A stretch of 64,000 bases of DNA from Gallibacterium faecale (GCF_027920745.1 NZ_JAQIBB010000079.1:1-64000); one strand, 5' to 3'; positions 1 to 10,600 are shown, counted from the stretch's first letter. Notes: generated from the letters alone by a model not told the origin. Translations and numbers: made by a program.

Positions 1-7
1 AAAAAAA

Positions 8-84
8 TGGTCGGCGAGATAGGATTTGAACCTACGACCCACTGGTCCCAAACCAGTTGCGCTACCAAACTGCGCTACTCGCCG
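8..84 (-). tRNA. tRNA-Pro (anticodon TGG)
   Basis: Read on the minus strand, the sequence folds as a cloverleaf: the acceptor arm CGGCGAG pairs with CTCGCCG, the anticodon loop TTTGGGA carries TGG, the T arm holds GGTTCAAATCC, and the CCA end is encoded at 10-8. It is the last of three tRNAs in the operon, 9 bp after tRNA-His. The A run at 1-7 would be a U tract on the transcript, so a terminator may lie at or beyond the window edge. Confidence 0.96.
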
Positions 85-93
85 TCAGAATAA

Positions 94-170
94 TGGGGTG
101 GCTAATGAGACTCGAACTCACGACAACCGGAATCACAATCCGGGGCTCTACCAACTGAGCTATAGCCACC
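94..170 (-). tRNA. tRNA-His (anticodon GTG)
   Basis: On the minus strand the acceptor arm GTGGCTA pairs with TAGCCAC. The anticodon stem CCGGA/TCCGG encloses the loop TTGTGAT, giving GTG. The extra 5' G (position 170) opposite discriminator C (97) is the identity feature of bacterial tRNA-His. CCA is encoded at 96-94. It is the middle gene of an Arg-His-Pro operon; the related E. coli cluster argX-hisR-leuT-proM also has a tRNA-Leu here, which is absent. Confidence 0.96.
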
Positions 171-219
171 ATTGAAAAATTTTGTTTGATATTGCGTTAC
201 CTTAGCAAATCTACCGAGC

Positions 220-296
<77 letters not shown>

Positions 297-310
297 TCAT
301 CGCGTCGTTG

Positions 311-347
311 CGGGGCGTATATTAATGACTTTCATTTTGGCTGTCTA
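311..347 (-). promoter_or_regulatory. tRNA operon promoter with GC-rich discriminator
   Basis: On the minus strand there is a -35 TAGACA (347-342), a 17-base spacer and a -10 TAATAT (324-319), followed by ACGCCCCG. A GC-rich discriminator is the hallmark of promoters under stringent (ppGpp/DksA) control; dksA itself lies at 32212. The start point should be near 311, about 15 bases before tRNA-Arg. Confidence 0.75.
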
Positions 348-497
348 GTTTTTTTTTCATATTTTTTTTGTTTGTCGATAATTTGTGCTTTATTAATATT
401 TTTTAGTCGTTTTTCTACTAATTAATGTTCAATTATGAACTTTAATGGTGCAATTCTTAAATTAATACAGCACAAATTTATCCTTATTCGGTCATTT

Positions 498-1574
498 TTA
501 TTTGATGATAACACCTTTCGCTTTACGCCAACGGCGTTGAATACGACGAATAAAGCGGGTTACGCGCCATGCTCTTGTAATTGAATAGCCATATAAGAAA
601 ATTAGCGCAATAAATCCAAAGAACATTAGCCATTCATTTACATAATAAATCTCGCCTAATATTCCAAATCCAGCACAGATAGCTGCCATCAAAGTAATTG
701 CTAAAAATGCTTGTCTCGAGGTTAACCCTGCTCTGACCATTAAATGGTGTACGTGTAAGCGATCTGGTCTGAAAGGACTTTTCTTTTTCTTTAAACGACG
801 AATCACCACACAAATCATATCAATCAACGGAATTGCAATTAACCATAATGCAGTAATCGGTTTAATTGGGTGCCCCTGGCCTTGGGTACTTAGTAGTAAA
901 ATCCAGATCATTGTAAAACCGATCAACGTACTTCCAGAGTCCCCCATAAAGACTTTATTCTTCACCCCAAAGATTGAGAGATTAAACAGAATATAAGGAA
1001 TAAGGCAAAGAATTAGAGCAAAGCACCATGCTCCCAAATCAACTTGTCCATCCAACATTAACAGGATACCAATCGCTGCAAAGGATACACTTGATAATCC
1101 ACCTAGCAACCCATCAATACCATCAATCATATTAAATGCATTAACAATAGCAATTGTTGCAAATACTGTAATCACAACACCCGCAGTACCTAATGTTACT
1201 TGGAATGGGCCAATAATTTCACCAAGATTATTGAGCGAGAGATCACCAATATAAATCATAGATAACGCTAATGCCGCCTGCACAATCGCGCGTAAGAATG
1301 GACTAAGGTCAAAGCGATCATCTAATACACCGATTATCAATAAAATTGTCACACAGGTTAGATAGAGATAAGGCAATCGCATATCGTGCCATTCAAGGAA
1401 GTAATAACACGCATTACTAATAAAAAGTGCAATCCCACCAATTAATGGAATTAATCCTTGATGACGCTTACGATAATTTGGTTTATCTACAAGACCAATT
1501 TTGACTGCAACTGGACGCATTAAAATTAATGCAAGAAATGAGCTTAAAAACGTTAATAGAAAACTCAACCACAT
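498..1574 (-). CDS. wecA: WecA: undecaprenyl-phosphate N-acetylglucosaminyl-1-phosphate transferase
   Basis: This integral membrane enzyme moves GlcNAc-1-phosphate from UDP-GlcNAc to undecaprenyl phosphate, the first step of several surface glycans. The 358 residues are mostly hydrophobic helices. Family motifs are in order: DDRFD near residues 85-89, NMIDGIDGL near 148-156, GDSG near 211-214, and the cytoplasmic HVHH near 274-277. Length fits WecA rather than MraY. No other glycan genes adjoin it, so its product here is not shown by context; lipopolysaccharide or O-antigen-type glycan is possible. It diverges from hemL across a 164-bp gap in which I could not place a confident promoter. Confidence 0.92.
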   Translation of the reverse strand: MWLSFLLTFLSSFLALILMRPVAVKIGLVDKPNYRKRHQGLIPLIGGIALFISNACYYFLEWHDMRLPYLYLTCVTILLIIGVLDDRFDLSPFLRAIVQAALALSMIYIGDLSLNNLGEIIGPFQVTLGTAGVVITVFATIAIVNAFNMIDGIDGLLGGLSSVSFAAIGILLMLDGQVDLGAWCFALILCLIPYILFNLSIFGVKNKVFMGDSGSTLIGFTMIWILLLSTQGQGHPIKPITALWLIAIPLIDMICVVIRRLKKKKSPFRPDRLHVHHLMVRAGLTSRQAFLAITLMAAICAGFGILGEIYYVNEWLMFFGFIALIFLYGYSITRAWRVTRFIRRIQRRWRKAKGVIIK

Positions 1575-1738
1575 ATAAAAAACACCCCTTAAATACGTGT
1601 TGTGACATTGATATATTGGGCTGGAATGGTTGCAGAGAATAGCATAAAGTAATCTCTAATACATTTGTTTTTTTTCATTATTTCTTGATTTCAAGTACAA
1701 TACTGAGCACTTTTAAACAATCATGAGAAAAATAAATT

Positions 1739-3025
1739 ATGACATCTTCAACTACATTATTTGCACAAGCACAAAAAGTCATTCCTGGCGGTGTTAATTC
1801 ACCCGTAAGAGCCTTTAATGGTGTAGGTAGTACACCTGTTTTTATTCATAAAGCTCAAGGTGCTTATCTCTATGATGAAGAGGGAAAACAATATATTGAC
1901 TATGTAGGATCTTGGGGGCCAATGGTACTAGGTCACAATCATCCTACTATTTTAAATGCTGTTATTGAAACTGCACAAAATGGATTAAGTTTCGGTGCCC
2001 CAACTGAACTAGAAATTAAACTTGCTGAGTTAGTATGTAAACTTGTTCCTTCCATTGAAATGGTCAGAATGGTTAATTCTGGTACAGAAGCAACTATGTC
2101 TGCGATTCGTCTTGCTCGCGGTTATACCAAAAGAGATAAAATCATTAAATTTGAAGGATGCTATCATGGACATGCCGATTCTTTATTAGTTAAAGCTGGA
2201 TCTGGTGCATTAACATTAGGCCAACCTAGCTCACCTGGTGTGCCTGCTGATTTTGCTAAACATACCCTAACCTGCACTTATAATGATCTTCATTCTGTTG
2301 AAGAAACCTTTAAACGCTATCCAGATGAGATCGCTTGTATCATTGTTGAACCCGTTGCTGGAAATATGAACTGCGTACCGCCAAAACCAGGCTTTTTACA
2401 AGGGCTTCGCCAATTATGTGATCAATATAATGCATTACTCATTATTGATGAAGTTATGACAGGATTCCGTGTTGCACTAGCTGGTGCACAATCTTATTAT
2501 GGTGTACAGCCTGATCTTACTTGCTTAGGTAAAATTATTGGTGGTGGTATGCCTGTTGGTGCATTTGGTGGTAAAAAAGAGATCATGCAATACATTGCTC
2601 CTACTGGCCCAGTGTATCAAGCTGGTACTTTATCCGGCAACCCAATTGCTATGGCAGCAGGTATTGCTTGCCTCACAGAGCTAGCTAAACCAGGAAATGA
2701 AGCCTTATTAGCGACAAAAACAAAAACATTAGCTGAAGGCTTAAAAACACTTGCTGAAAAACACCATATTCCATTTGTTGTCAATTATGTTGGTGGTATG
2801 TTTGGAATTTTCTTCACTGAAAGTGAAACGGTCGAAAGCTATGCTGATGTGATGAATTGCAATATTGAGCGTTTTAAAACTTTCTTCCATCATATGTTAT
2901 CACAAGGTGTCTATCTTGCTCCATCAGCCTTTGAAGCTGGTTTTATGTCACTAGCTCATACTGATGAAGATATTCAAAATACCCTCAAAGCTGCAGATGT
3001 TGCCTTCCAAGCATTAAAGGCTTAA
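1739..3025 (+). CDS. hemL: HemL: glutamate-1-semialdehyde 2,1-aminomutase
   Basis: This enzyme converts glutamate-1-semialdehyde to 5-aminolevulinate, the entry compound of heme synthesis by the C5 route, using pyridoxal phosphate. The 428 residues match the usual length (about 426). The PLP lysine is K265 in the segment LGKIIGGGMP, and the N-terminal VIPGGVNSPVRAF block is typical. The start ATG has only a weak upstream GAG. It is monocistronic, ending at a terminator at 3044. A C5-pathway gene implies at least the first committed step of endogenous heme synthesis, unlike the heme-requiring Haemophilus influenzae; the rest of the pathway is outside this window. Confidence 0.95.
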   Translation: MTSSTTLFAQAQKVIPGGVNSPVRAFNGVGSTPVFIHKAQGAYLYDEEGKQYIDYVGSWGPMVLGHNHPTILNAVIETAQNGLSFGAPTELEIKLAELVCKLVPSIEMVRMVNSGTEATMSAIRLARGYTKRDKIIKFEGCYHGHADSLLVKAGSGALTLGQPSSPGVPADFAKHTLTCTYNDLHSVEETFKRYPDEIACIIVEPVAGNMNCVPPKPGFLQGLRQLCDQYNALLIIDEVMTGFRVALAGAQSYYGVQPDLTCLGKIIGGGMPVGAFGGKKEIMQYIAPTGPVYQAGTLSGNPIAMAAGIACLTELAKPGNEALLATKTKTLAEGLKTLAEKHHIPFVVNYVGGMFGIFFTESETVESYADVMNCNIERFKTFFHHMLSQGVYLAPSAFEAGFMSLAHTDEDIQNTLKAADVAFQALKA

Positions 3026-3043
3026 TCACTCTTTATCAAGATA

Positions 3044-3073
3044 CGGCATACTTAATAATATGCCGTTTTCTTT
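3044..3073 (+). terminator. Rho-independent terminator of hemL
   Basis: A 7-bp stem CGGCATA/TATGCCG with an 8-base loop is followed by TTTTCTTT, 18 bases after the hemL stop. Confidence 0.85.
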
Positions 3074-3124
3074 ACCCCAAATACGGTAATTTGCTTATTT
3101 TTTGGCTAAACACACCTTATTTTG

Positions 3125-3154
3125 GGAACATTCTTTCTTACTTTGTTGTCTTAA
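3125..3154 (+). promoter_or_regulatory. Candidate sigma-E promoter of degQ
   Basis: GGAACAT (3125-3131), a 16-base spacer and GTCTTAA (3148-3154) resemble the extracytoplasmic stress sigma-E consensus (GGAACTT, about 16, GTCTAA). It sits about 55 bases before the start of a periplasmic protease, a typical sigma-E target. The -10 has one extra base relative to the consensus, so this is a candidate only. Confidence 0.5.
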
Positions 3155-3208
3155 TCGTCGCGAAAATTATTTCGTAAGAAATTACTTTTATTCATTAGGG
3201 ATGTTTAT

Positions 3209-4597
3209 ATGACAAAGAAAAAATTTGTATTAACAAGTATTGCTTTGGGATTAAGTGTACTTTGTGCTTCATTACCTAGCCAAGCTAATGTCCCAGTACC
3301 TCTTTTAGAAAATACCGCTAATGCTACGCCAAGCTTAGCACCGGTTATTCAACAAGTATTACCTGCCGTAGTCACTATTTCTGTAGAAGGCACCAGCGAA
3401 GATTCAGCATCCAATAATCCTTTTGCTGATTTGCCACCAGAATTTCAATTTTTCTTCGGTGATCAATTCGGCGGACGTACACCTCGTCAATTTAAAGGTT
3501 TAGGATCGGGTGTCATTATTAACGCTGATAAAGGCTATGTTTTGACCAATAACCATGTTGTAGATGGTGCGGATAAGATTACCGTAACATTAAATGATGG
3601 CAGAGAATATAAAGCAAAACTATTAGGTAATGACGCTATGTCAGATGTTGCTTTATTAAAATTAGAAAATGCTAAAGATTTAACTCAAATCAAGATGGCT
3701 GACTCAGATAAAGTACAAGTTGGTGATTTTGTAATGGCAGTTGGTAATCCTTTTGGTTTAGGGCAAACTGTTACTTCAGGAATTATTTCTGCTTTAGGTC
3801 GTTCTGCTGATGATGGTACAGATAGTTACCAAAATTATATTCAGACCGATGCTGCAGTAAACCGTGGTAATTCTGGCGGTCCATTATTAAATCTCAAAGG
3901 TGAGTTAGTCGGTATTAATACGGCAATTATCGCCCCAAGTGGTGGTAATGTTGGTATTGCATTTGCTATCCCGAGCAATATGGCAAATAGTTTAGCACAG
4001 CAAATTATCGAATTTGGTCAAGTAAAACGTGGTGTATTAGGTATTAAAGGTGGTGAACTCAATGCTGATCTTGCTCAAGCCTTTGATGTCAAAGCACAAA
4101 AAGGTGCTTTTGTTAGCGAAGTATTACCTGATTCTGCGGCTGCAAAAGCTGGCTTAAAAGCAGGCGATATTATTACTGGTTTAAATGACCAAACGATTAA
4201 TAGTTTCTCTGAATTACGTGCCAAAATTGCAACCACAGGTGCAGGAAAAGAAATGGAAATCACCTATTTGCGTGATGGAAAATCAAATACTGTAAAAGTG
4301 AAACTGCAAGCTGATAACGAAACTACAGCAAGTGGTAATACTGTAATCCCTGGATTAGATGGTGCAGACTTAAAAAATTACAATGAAAAAGATCTAAAAG
4401 GTGTTGTCATTGCTGAAGTTAAGCAAAACTCTAAAGCAGAACAGCTTGGCTTGAAGAAAGGCGATGTCATCGTTGGTATTAACCGTCATAAGATTAATAA
4501 TCTTGGTGAATTACGTAAAATCCTAGATAGCAAACCATCTGCGGTAGCGTTAAATATCGTTCGTGGCAACAATAACTTCTACCTATTCATTCGTTAA
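3209..4597 (+). CDS. degQ: DegQ/DegP-type periplasmic serine protease
   Basis: HtrA-family protease and chaperone of periplasmic protein quality control. Residues 1-27 form a signal peptide ending SQA. The trypsin-like domain carries the triad H116 (NNHVV), D146 (SDVALL) and S222 (GNSGGP). Two PDZ domains follow, about 270-365 and 385-460. The loop between the N-terminus and the catalytic His is short, as in DegQ rather than DegP, and 462 residues fits DegQ (455). A good candidate sigma-E promoter lies upstream. The gene ends at a strong terminator shared with the stop of the convergent MocR gene. DegP is the alternative name; many Pasteurellaceae have a single enzyme for both roles. Confidence 0.9.
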   Translation: MTKKKFVLTSIALGLSVLCASLPSQANVPVPLLENTANATPSLAPVIQQVLPAVVTISVEGTSEDSASNNPFADLPPEFQFFFGDQFGGRTPRQFKGLGSGVIINADKGYVLTNNHVVDGADKITVTLNDGREYKAKLLGNDAMSDVALLKLENAKDLTQIKMADSDKVQVGDFVMAVGNPFGLGQTVTSGIISALGRSADDGTDSYQNYIQTDAAVNRGNSGGPLLNLKGELVGINTAIIAPSGGNVGIAFAIPSNMANSLAQQIIEFGQVKRGVLGIKGGELNADLAQAFDVKAQKGAFVSEVLPDSAAAKAGLKAGDIITGLNDQTINSFSELRAKIATTGAGKEMEITYLRDGKSNTVKVKLQADNETTASGNTVIPGLDGADLKNYNEKDLKGVVIAEVKQNSKAEQLGLKKGDVIVGINRHKINNLGELRKILDSKPSAVALNIVRGNNNFYLFIR

Positions 4598-4616
4598 TAT
4601 TCTCCTTAACGAACCA

Positions 4617-4654
4617 AGCCTATTCAGTTCCTACTGAGTAGGCTTTTTTATTTT
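4617..4654 (+). terminator. Rho-independent terminator of degQ
   Basis: The stem AGCCTATTCAG/CTGAGTAGGCT is 11 bp with one G-U pair, the loop is 6 bases, and TTTTTTATTTT follows. The hairpin contains the last codons and stop of the convergent MocR gene, so one sequence serves as coding end and terminator. It lacks a U tract on the minus strand. Confidence 0.88.
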
Positions 4655-6047
4655 GCCAGCATTGACATAATGCTTCGATTCCTTCCAGCAATTCCTTTTC
4701 CGTGAAATTACCAAACCCTAAAACAAATAAACGGCGGTGATAAAAATGAATTGGATACACTTTTATTTGCTGCTGTGTTGCTAACTCAGTAAGTTCTCCA
4801 ATACTCCTAGATTCATCAAGCAATTCTATTAATAGATAAAATCCTGAACTTTCACCAAAAAAGCGTATTTTCCCAGCATACTGTTTTAAATATTGGCACA
4901 ACACGTCCATTTTACGTCGATAATGTTTTCGCATCCGATTAATATGTTTCTCAAACTGCCCTTGAGCCATAAAATCAGCCAAAACATTTTGATCCAGACG
5001 AGATACAGATGGATTAAAAAAATTAATGGCTTGTCGATAACTATGCAATAAAGACTCAGGTAACACCATAAAAGAGATACGAATAGACGGCATCATTAAT
5101 TTAGAAAATGATCCTAGATAAATAACTTTATCGTGTTGATCCAAGCTTTTTAATGCAGGAATAGGTTTACCTTGATAGCGAAACTCACTATCGTAATCAT
5201 CTTCAATTAAATATCTCCCCGTTTTCTGGCTTGCCCAAGATAATAATTGTTGTCGCTCATTAACACTTAATACACTTGCAAATGGATATTGATGTGAAGG
5301 TGTAATATACAATAGATCAATATCATGTTCCGATAAGACTGTTAGATCTACTTTTAACGTTTGATTATCAATCGGCAATTTCAAAACCTGATGAGCATAG
5401 CTTTGCCATAGTTTTTCTACTACTGGATAGCCAAATTCCTCCATCGCATATTGTGCTTGTTGATTCGGATAACGGTGTTGCCATAACAACATTAATTGAA
5501 TAAGACAGAGTTCTACACCTGCATTAATCACGATCTGTTCTGCTGAACATTCCACACCTCGAGCAGAACGCAAATATTCTGCTATCTGTTGTCGTAAATT
5601 AAGCTCACCTTGTTTATCGCCTAAACTTAATAAATAAGCATATTGTCGAGTAAAAAAGTGTTTCTGGATTTTTTTCCATTTATCAAATGGGAATTGCCGT
5701 TCATCGATAACATTCGGATTAAAGTCATAACGCCAACTCATTTGCTGCTCACGAATTGATTGATGACTTATTTGGTTAATCGATACATTGATGGGTAATA
5801 ATTGTGTTGTCACAAAATATCCCACTCGAGGCTTTGACTCTATATAACCTTCTGCCAATAATTGGGAATAACAATTTTCTACTGTATTTTGACTAATTTT
5901 TAAATATTCACATAATTGTCTTTTAGAGGGCAGGACTTCTCCTTGTACCAGTTTCCCTTGATGAATGGCATCTTTAATTTGTTGATAAAGTTGTAAATAA
6001 AGCGGTTGAGCTGATGATTTATCAAGTTGATATGCTAAATATTTCAT
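4620..6047 (-). CDS. MocR-family (GntR/aminotransferase) transcriptional regulator
   Basis: A GntR-type winged helix (about residues 10-80, with SKRQL and SQNTVENCYSQL marking the recognition region) is fused to a fold-type I aminotransferase-like domain. The PLP-binding lysine is K316 in GSFSKLMMPS, and YITPSHQYP and EDDYDSEFR are family blocks. MocR proteins such as PdxR sense PLP and usually lie beside the genes they control, often divergently. Here no target is adjacent: the upstream neighbour is the gltD 3' end and the downstream one is degQ, convergent. PdxR is plausible from similarity, but I see no pdxST nearby, so I give no symbol. Confidence 0.85.
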   Translation of the reverse strand: MKYLAYQLDKSSAQPLYLQLYQQIKDAIHQGKLVQGEVLPSKRQLCEYLKISQNTVENCYSQLLAEGYIESKPRVGYFVTTQLLPINVSINQISHQSIREQQMSWRYDFNPNVIDERQFPFDKWKKIQKHFFTRQYAYLLSLGDKQGELNLRQQIAEYLRSARGVECSAEQIVINAGVELCLIQLMLLWQHRYPNQQAQYAMEEFGYPVVEKLWQSYAHQVLKLPIDNQTLKVDLTVLSEHDIDLLYITPSHQYPFASVLSVNERQQLLSWASQKTGRYLIEDDYDSEFRYQGKPIPALKSLDQHDKVIYLGSFSKLMMPSIRISFMVLPESLLHSYRQAINFFNPSVSRLDQNVLADFMAQGQFEKHINRMRKHYRRKMDVLCQYLKQYAGKIRFFGESSGFYLLIELLDESRSIGELTELATQQQIKVYPIHFYHRRLFVLGFGNFTEKELLEGIEALCQCWQNKKAYSVGTE

Positions 6048-6089
6048 TGAGTTATAAGAATGATTTCTCTAGAAACGTAACGAATAAGA

Positions 6090-6127
6090 AATAAAAAGAG
6101 TTGGCATCGACTAAGAAACCAACTCTT
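6090..6127 (-). terminator. Terminator of gltBD
   Basis: On the minus strand the stem AAGAGTTGG/CCAACTCTT with a 14-base loop is followed by TTTATTTCTTA, 24 bases after the gltD stop. Confidence 0.85.
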
Positions 6128-6150
6128 CAGATTGTTTATTAAATCATAAT

Positions 6151-7578
6151 TTAAACATTTAAGTAATCTAAGATACTCTTCGCCGCATCTCGCCCTTCTG
6201 CAATAGCAGTCACCACTAAATCAGATCCTCTGGTCACATCACCACCAGCAAAAACTTTAGGGTTTGCAGTTTGTTGCTTAAAGTTACCTTTTACTTCAAT
6301 ACGACCGCGGTTATCTGTTGTTACACCAATATCTGCTAAGAATGGCATAGCATGTGGTGCAAACCCGAATGCGACAATAATTGCATCACAAGGAATAACT
6401 CGTTCGCTACCCTCTACAATTTCTGCTCTACGGCGACCATTTTGATCTGGCTCACCCATCGTTGTTTCAACCACTTTAATTCCAGTTACGTGACCTTGCT
6501 CTGTTACTACTGCGATAGGCTCTGCCTCAATAGCAACAGGTTGAGCATTAAATTGGAATTTCACCCCTTCTTCTTTCGCATTAACAAACTCTTTTCTACT
6601 ACCTGGCATATTGGCTTGATCGCGGCGATACACACAAGTCACTTCTGCGGCTTGTTGACGTACTGAGGTACGAACACAGTCCATAGCTGTATCACCACCA
6701 CCAAGTACAACAACGCGTTTTCCAGCCATCGACACATAATTTGCTGGATTTTGTCCTAGTAACTGTTGAGTATTTGCAATTAAGAATGGTAACGCTGAAT
6801 GTACTCCTTCCGCATCTTCATTTGGAATATCCGCTTTCATCCCTTGATAAGTTCCTACCCCAAGGAATACCGCATCATATTGTTCCACTAATTCTGATAA
6901 TTGAACATCTTCACCAATCGTTACGCCTAATTTAAACTCAATGCCCATTTCAGTAAAAATTTCACGACGGCGACTCATTACATCTTTTTCTAACTTAAAT
7001 GCTGGGATACCGTAAGTAAGTAATCCTCCGATTTCTGCTTGACGTTCATAAACTGTCACTGCAACACCATTGCGGATTAAAAATTCTGCACAGCCTAATC
7101 CTGCTGGACCAGCTCCAATCACGGCAACGCGTTTTCCTGAATGAGGCACATCTTTAACTTTTGGACGCCATCCCATTTCAAAAGCGGTTTCAGTAATATA
7201 CTTTTCAATATTACCAATCGTAACTGCCCCAAACTCCGCATTTAATGTACAAGATCCTTCACATAAACGATCTTGCGGACAAACTCGACCACAAACTTCT
7301 GGTAAAGTATTTGTTTCATGGGCTAATTCTGCTGCCTCAATAATTCTTCCTTCATAAGTTAACTTTAACCAATCTGGAATATTATTGTGTAGTGGACAAC
7401 GGTGCTGACAATAAGGATTGCCACACGCTAAACAACGATCAGCTTGTGCTTTCGCTTGGGTTTCATCAAAAATTTGGTAAATTTCAATAAATTTAGTTTT
7501 CCGTTGCTCAAGTGATTTTTTCTGAGGATCAATTCTCGGCAAATCTATAAATTGATATATATTTCCTTGCTGGCTCAT
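6151..7578 (-). CDS. gltD: GltD: glutamate synthase (NADPH) small subunit
   Basis: The beta subunit passes electrons from NADPH through FAD and iron-sulfur clusters to GltB. It has 475 residues (E. coli 472). The N-terminal cysteine cluster CLACGNPYCQHRC, near residues 45-60, ligates Fe-S. The FAD-binding GAGPAGLG follows near residue 150, then the NADPH-binding GGGDTAMDC near 290, and the C-terminal FAGGDVTRG. I chose the ATG at 7578 because AAGGA lies 9 bases upstream and the next in-frame ATG 42 bases further up has no such site and adds lysine-rich residues not seen in the family. It follows gltB by 63 bp in one operon. Confidence 0.95.
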   Translation of the reverse strand: MSQQGNIYQFIDLPRIDPQKKSLEQRKTKFIEIYQIFDETQAKAQADRCLACGNPYCQHRCPLHNNIPDWLKLTYEGRIIEAAELAHETNTLPEVCGRVCPQDRLCEGSCTLNAEFGAVTIGNIEKYITETAFEMGWRPKVKDVPHSGKRVAVIGAGPAGLGCAEFLIRNGVAVTVYERQAEIGGLLTYGIPAFKLEKDVMSRRREIFTEMGIEFKLGVTIGEDVQLSELVEQYDAVFLGVGTYQGMKADIPNEDAEGVHSALPFLIANTQQLLGQNPANYVSMAGKRVVVLGGGDTAMDCVRTSVRQQAAEVTCVYRRDQANMPGSRKEFVNAKEEGVKFQFNAQPVAIEAEPIAVVTEQGHVTGIKVVETTMGEPDQNGRRRAEIVEGSERVIPCDAIIVAFGFAPHAMPFLADIGVTTDNRGRIEVKGNFKQQTANPKVFAGGDVTRGSDLVVTAIAEGRDAAKSILDYLNV

Positions 7579-7641
7579 GTTCGTTTTCCTTTTATTTATC
7601 TTAATATTCGCCTTAACCATTAAGATTAAGGCGATGGAAAA

Positions 7642-10600
7642 TTATTGGGTTACCACACCTAGTTCATTTACGGTACGACGTTGATGTCCTAGTAACGCAT
7701 TTAGATCATTTGCTTTTGGCTTCACTAACACAAATTTATCTGCGTAATCAGCCCAATTATGCAAAATACGTTCTGCTAAAGGACTATGAGTTTCCTCATA
7801 ATGACGTGTTAATAAACCACGTAAATGTTCTTGGTGGGTTGGTAAATCGGTAATTGCTAACCCTTCTACTAACTCTGGATTAATTCGGCTACAGAATTTT
7901 CCATCAGTATCAAGAACATAAGCAAATCCTCCCGTCATACCAGCACCAAAGTTAATGCCAGTTTTACCGAGTACACAAACCACACCGCCAGTCATATATT
8001 CACAACCGTTATCACCAATACCTTCAACAACCGCGGTTGCACCTGAGTTACGTACTGCAAAACGCTCACCAACTCTACCTGATGCAAAAAGATTTCCTCC
8101 CGTTGCACCATAAAGACAAGTATTACCTGCAATCGTTGAAAATTCTGGTTGGAAACTTACCCCAGTATGTGGACGAATCACAATTTTACCGCCAGCCATA
8201 CCTTTACCCACATAGTCATTTGCATCACCTGTGAGATATAGGCTAACGCCACCGGCTAACCAAACACCAAAACTTTGTCCCACAGTACCATTTAAGCGAA
8301 TATCTACTTTCTTACGTGCATGACCATTATTGCCATATTTATTGGCGATCATTCCTGAAAGTGTTGCCCCCACAGAACGATCGGTATTATTCACATCAAA
8401 GGTTAAGTCAAGGTGTTGTTCATCGTTGTAATCAAACGCATCGCCAACTTCTTTCAAAATCGCTTTATTCAATAAGCCTTGATCCATTGGCGGATTGCTT
8501 TGGGTGCAATATCTTGCACTACCCGCCGGCACTTGTGGTGCATAAAGTAATTTTGTTAGATCTAAACCACGTTGTTTTGCAGTTTGTCCTTCAATCACAC
8601 TCAACAAATCGGTACGTCCAATTAAATCTGTTAATTTTTCTACACCCAATTTTGCTAACCACTCACGCACGTCTTGAGCAATAAATTTAAAGTAATTCAT
8701 CGCTTTTTCTGGTAAGCCATGATAATGCTCATTTCTGAGTTTTTCATCTTGTGTTGCAATACCGGTCGCACAGTTATTAAGGTGACAAATTCTTAAGTAA
8801 CGGCAACCTAATGCAATCATTGGCCCTGTACCGAAACCAAAGCTTTCTGCACCTAAAATAGCCGCTTTAATCACATCTAAGCCTGTTTTTAATCCACCAT
8901 CGACTTGTAAACGCACTTTATGACGAAGATTATTTTCAACTAAAGCTTGTTGTGCTTCTGCTAACCCTAATTCCCATGGAGAACCTGCATATTTCACACT
9001 GGATAAAGGGCTAGCACCTGTACCACCATCGTAACCAGCAATCGTAATTAAATCTGCATACGCTTTTGCAACACCTGTTGCGATAGTTCCTACTCCCGGT
9101 AAAGAAACTAATTTCACAGAAATTAACGCTTTTGGATTGATCTGTTTCAAATCAAAAATTAATTGTGCCAAATCTTCGATCGAATAAATATCATGATGTG
9201 GTGGTGGAGAAATCAAGGTTGAACCCGGCACAGCATAACGTAATTGAGCAATATATGGCGTTACTTTATCACCTGGTAATTGACCACCCTCACCCGGTTT
9301 TGCCCCTTGTGCCACTTTAATTTGGATCACATCAGCACTCATTAAATAAGCTGGTGTTACCCCAAAACGACCTGATGCAACTTGTTTAATTCGAGAAACA
9401 CGCTCTGTACCATAACGACGTGGATCTTCCCCACCCTCACCTGAGTTTGAGTATCCTCCCAAACGATTCATCGCTGTGGCTAATGCTTCGTGAGCTTCTG
9501 GACTTAATGCACCGATACTCATTGCTGCCGTATCAAAACGTTTATAAAGATTTTCTGCTGGCTCAACTTTATCCAATGTAATCGCTTTACTTTCGTCAAT
9601 GTTTAATTTCAACATATCACGAATAGTCGCAATTGGACGGTTATTCACAGTATCCGCATATTTTTGATAGATCTGATAATCACCACTATTTACCGCTTGT
9701 TGTAAATAGTTCACAACATCTGGGTTATAGGCATGATATTCACCATCTGGCTTATATTTTAACAAACCACCGGTTGGTAACGCTTGACTTGCTCGCCATG
9801 CCTGACGTTGTAAATCCTGCATATCTTGATCTAAATCGGCAAATGATGCGCCTTCAATACGGCAAGTAATACGTTTAAAACAAAGTTCTACAATTTCACG
9901 GTTAAATCCAACTGCCTCAAATAAATGAGCACAACGATAAGAGGAAATTGTTGAAATCCCCATCTTAGAAATAATTTTGTATAACCCTTTATCAATACCT
10001 TTACGGAAATTCAGTAATACAGTGCGTAATGGTTTAGTAATTGCACCACTTGCCACCATTTCACTTAAACTTTCATAAGCAAGATATGGGTAAACTGCGG
10101 TTGCACCTAATCCCAACAATACCGCAAAGTGGTGCGGATTACGTGCTGAACCTGTTTCTACAATAATATTGGAATCACAACGTAAGTTTTTCTCAACTAA
10201 TCGTTGTTGTACCGCCCCAACTGATAACGCAGCAGGAATTGGTACGCGTTTTGCTGAAATTTGACGATCAGATAATACAACTAATACTGCACCTTGACGT
10301 GCTGCCTCTTCTGCTTGCTTCGCTAAATTTTCAATCGCTTGTTTTAACCCCATCTCTTCTGGGTTGTAAGTCGCATCAAGAATTTCATGTTTATAGTATT
10401 CTTGTGGTAATGCGAGTAATTGCTGCATATCTGAATAGAGCAAGACTGGAGATTTAAAATTAACCCGATGTGACATCCCTTCAGTTTCAAAGAACACACT
10501 CATTTCTTGCCCAATACTGGTATTTAAACTCATTACATGCGCTTCACGTAATGGGTCAATTGGTGGGTTTGTCACTTGAGCAAAGTATTGGCGGAAATAA

